Source of the DNA: an uncultured Bacilli bacterium | Lineage (GTDB): Bacteria > Bacillota_I > Bacilli_A > RF39 > UBA660 | Assembly (NCBI GenBank): GCA_947587565.1 | Contig: CANPYA010000074.1 | Span: forward strand, 1 to 6,339 | DNA length: 6,339 nucleotides | Reading direction: 5' to 3' | Part shown: one piece after another, positions 5,831 to 6,339 of the stretch | Layout of the letters: every line of letters starts with the position of its first letter | Numbering within the stretch: position 1 is the first letter of the stretch | Notes under the pieces: model-generated | What the model was told of the DNA's origin: nothing | The model's database searches: none | The model's input: the letters and a program-made list of their open reading frames with translations, nothing else | Program-made: the position numbers and the translations under genes

Positions 5831-6339
5831 TTGGAAAAATATCAAGAAATTGAAAGAAGTATTATTAAAAAATTTCGGAAAGATATCTGGCGTAATTTTA
5901 CGAAAGCCGTTACAGATTATGAATTAATTCAAGAAAATGATAAGATTATGGTTTGTATAAGTGGCGGTAAAGATTCTTTTTTACTAGCTAAATGTATCCA
6001 AGAATTACAAAGACATGGTAAAATTAAATTTGATGCCCATTATGTTGTAATGAATCCGGGTTATCGCGAAGAAATTTTAAATAAAATAAAAGATAATGCC
6101 CAAATTTTAAATATTCCCATTGAAATTTTTAAAAGTGATATTTTTGAAATTGCTCATAATTTGAATCCGGAGAATCCTTGTTATATGTGTGCCAGAATGC
6201 GTAGAGGTCACTTATATGGTAAAGCCGAAGAGTTGGGTTGTAATAAAATTGCTTTAGGGCATCATTTTGATGATGTTATTGAAACCACGCTTTTATCAAT
6301 GTTCTATGGGGCAGAGATTAAAACCATGTTACCTAAATT
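5831..6339 (+). CDS. TtcA-family PP-loop ATPase, tRNA thiolation type (partial, 3' end missing)
   Basis: The first 169 codons of a cytoplasmic adenylating enzyme of the TtcA/TilS superfamily. The reading frame is open to the window edge. The PP-loop SGGKDS (44-49) binds ATP and pyrophosphate. PCYMCARMRRG (116-126) contains the Cys117-x-x-Cys120 pair typical of TtcA, where it helps hold an iron-sulfur cluster. IALGHHFDDVIETTLLSMFYG (140-160) is the second hallmark block. TtcA proteins activate a tRNA base with ATP and transfer sulfur to make 2-thiocytidine at position 32; this is known for the enterobacterial enzyme. Whether this Gram-positive relative does the same is inferred, since related PP-loop proteins act on other tRNA bases. 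TTG is taken as the start because of the strong ribosome binding site just upstream. The third family cysteine, expected further downstream, is outside the window. Confidence 0.8.
   Translation, partial: MEKYQEIERSIIKKFRKDIWRNFTKAVTDYELIQENDKIMVCISGGKDSFLLAKCIQELQRHGKIKFDAHYVVMNPGYREEILNKIKDNAQILNIPIEIFKSDIFEIAHNLNPENPCYMCARMRRGHLYGKAEELGCNKIALGHHFDDVIETTLLSMFYGAEIKTMLPK

Noticed and set aside
1..6339. Alternative genetic code with UGA as tryptophan
   Set aside because: Tryptophans in the conserved regions of ParE and ParC are TGG, and all proteins run full length under the standard bacterial code.

Overview
The window is a strongly AT-rich stretch of a low-GC Gram-positive (Firmicutes/Bacilli-type) chromosome. 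Genes use A/T-ending codons, complete genes all stop with TAA, and Shine-Dalgarno sites are purine-rich. Tryptophan is encoded by TGG and the proteins are full length under the standard bacterial code, so a UGA=Trp mycoplasma is unlikely. The parE-parC order and a ylbD-ylbE pair both point to Bacilli. An uncultured, reduced lineage near the Mollicutes/RF39 branch would fit, but that placement is inference.

Layout: a short leader with a probable extended -10 promoter (1-51) precedes parE (52-1965) and parC (2066-4546), the two subunits of DNA topoisomerase IV. They are separated by 100 bases that hold a stem-loop. Directly after parC comes a hairpin with a T-tract, shaped like an intrinsic terminator, whose 3' arm also contains the ribosome binding site of the next gene. 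Two small genes follow, ylbD-like (4590-4949) and ylbE-like (4951-5172), one base apart. A hairpin at 5169-5199 separates them from a convergent gene on the minus strand for a small multi-pass membrane protein of the DUF6512 type (5202-5744). A short divergent promoter region (about 5745-5830) then leads to a plus-strand PP-loop ATPase of the TtcA family, cut off by the window end.

How the genes work together: ParE (ATPase and TOPRIM) and ParC (DNA cleavage and C-terminal pinwheel) form the A2B2 topoisomerase IV that decatenates daughter chromosomes. YlbD and YlbE are small, poorly understood Bacilli proteins that travel together. The membrane protein and the TtcA-like protein are separate, divergently transcribed units with no evident link to topoisomerase IV.

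No mobile element, CRISPR array, RNA gene or clearly new system is visible. The most interesting local structures are the terminator/RBS overlap between parC and ylbD and the mirror-image TTG start regions of the divergent pair. There is no gene-free stretch above 300 bases.
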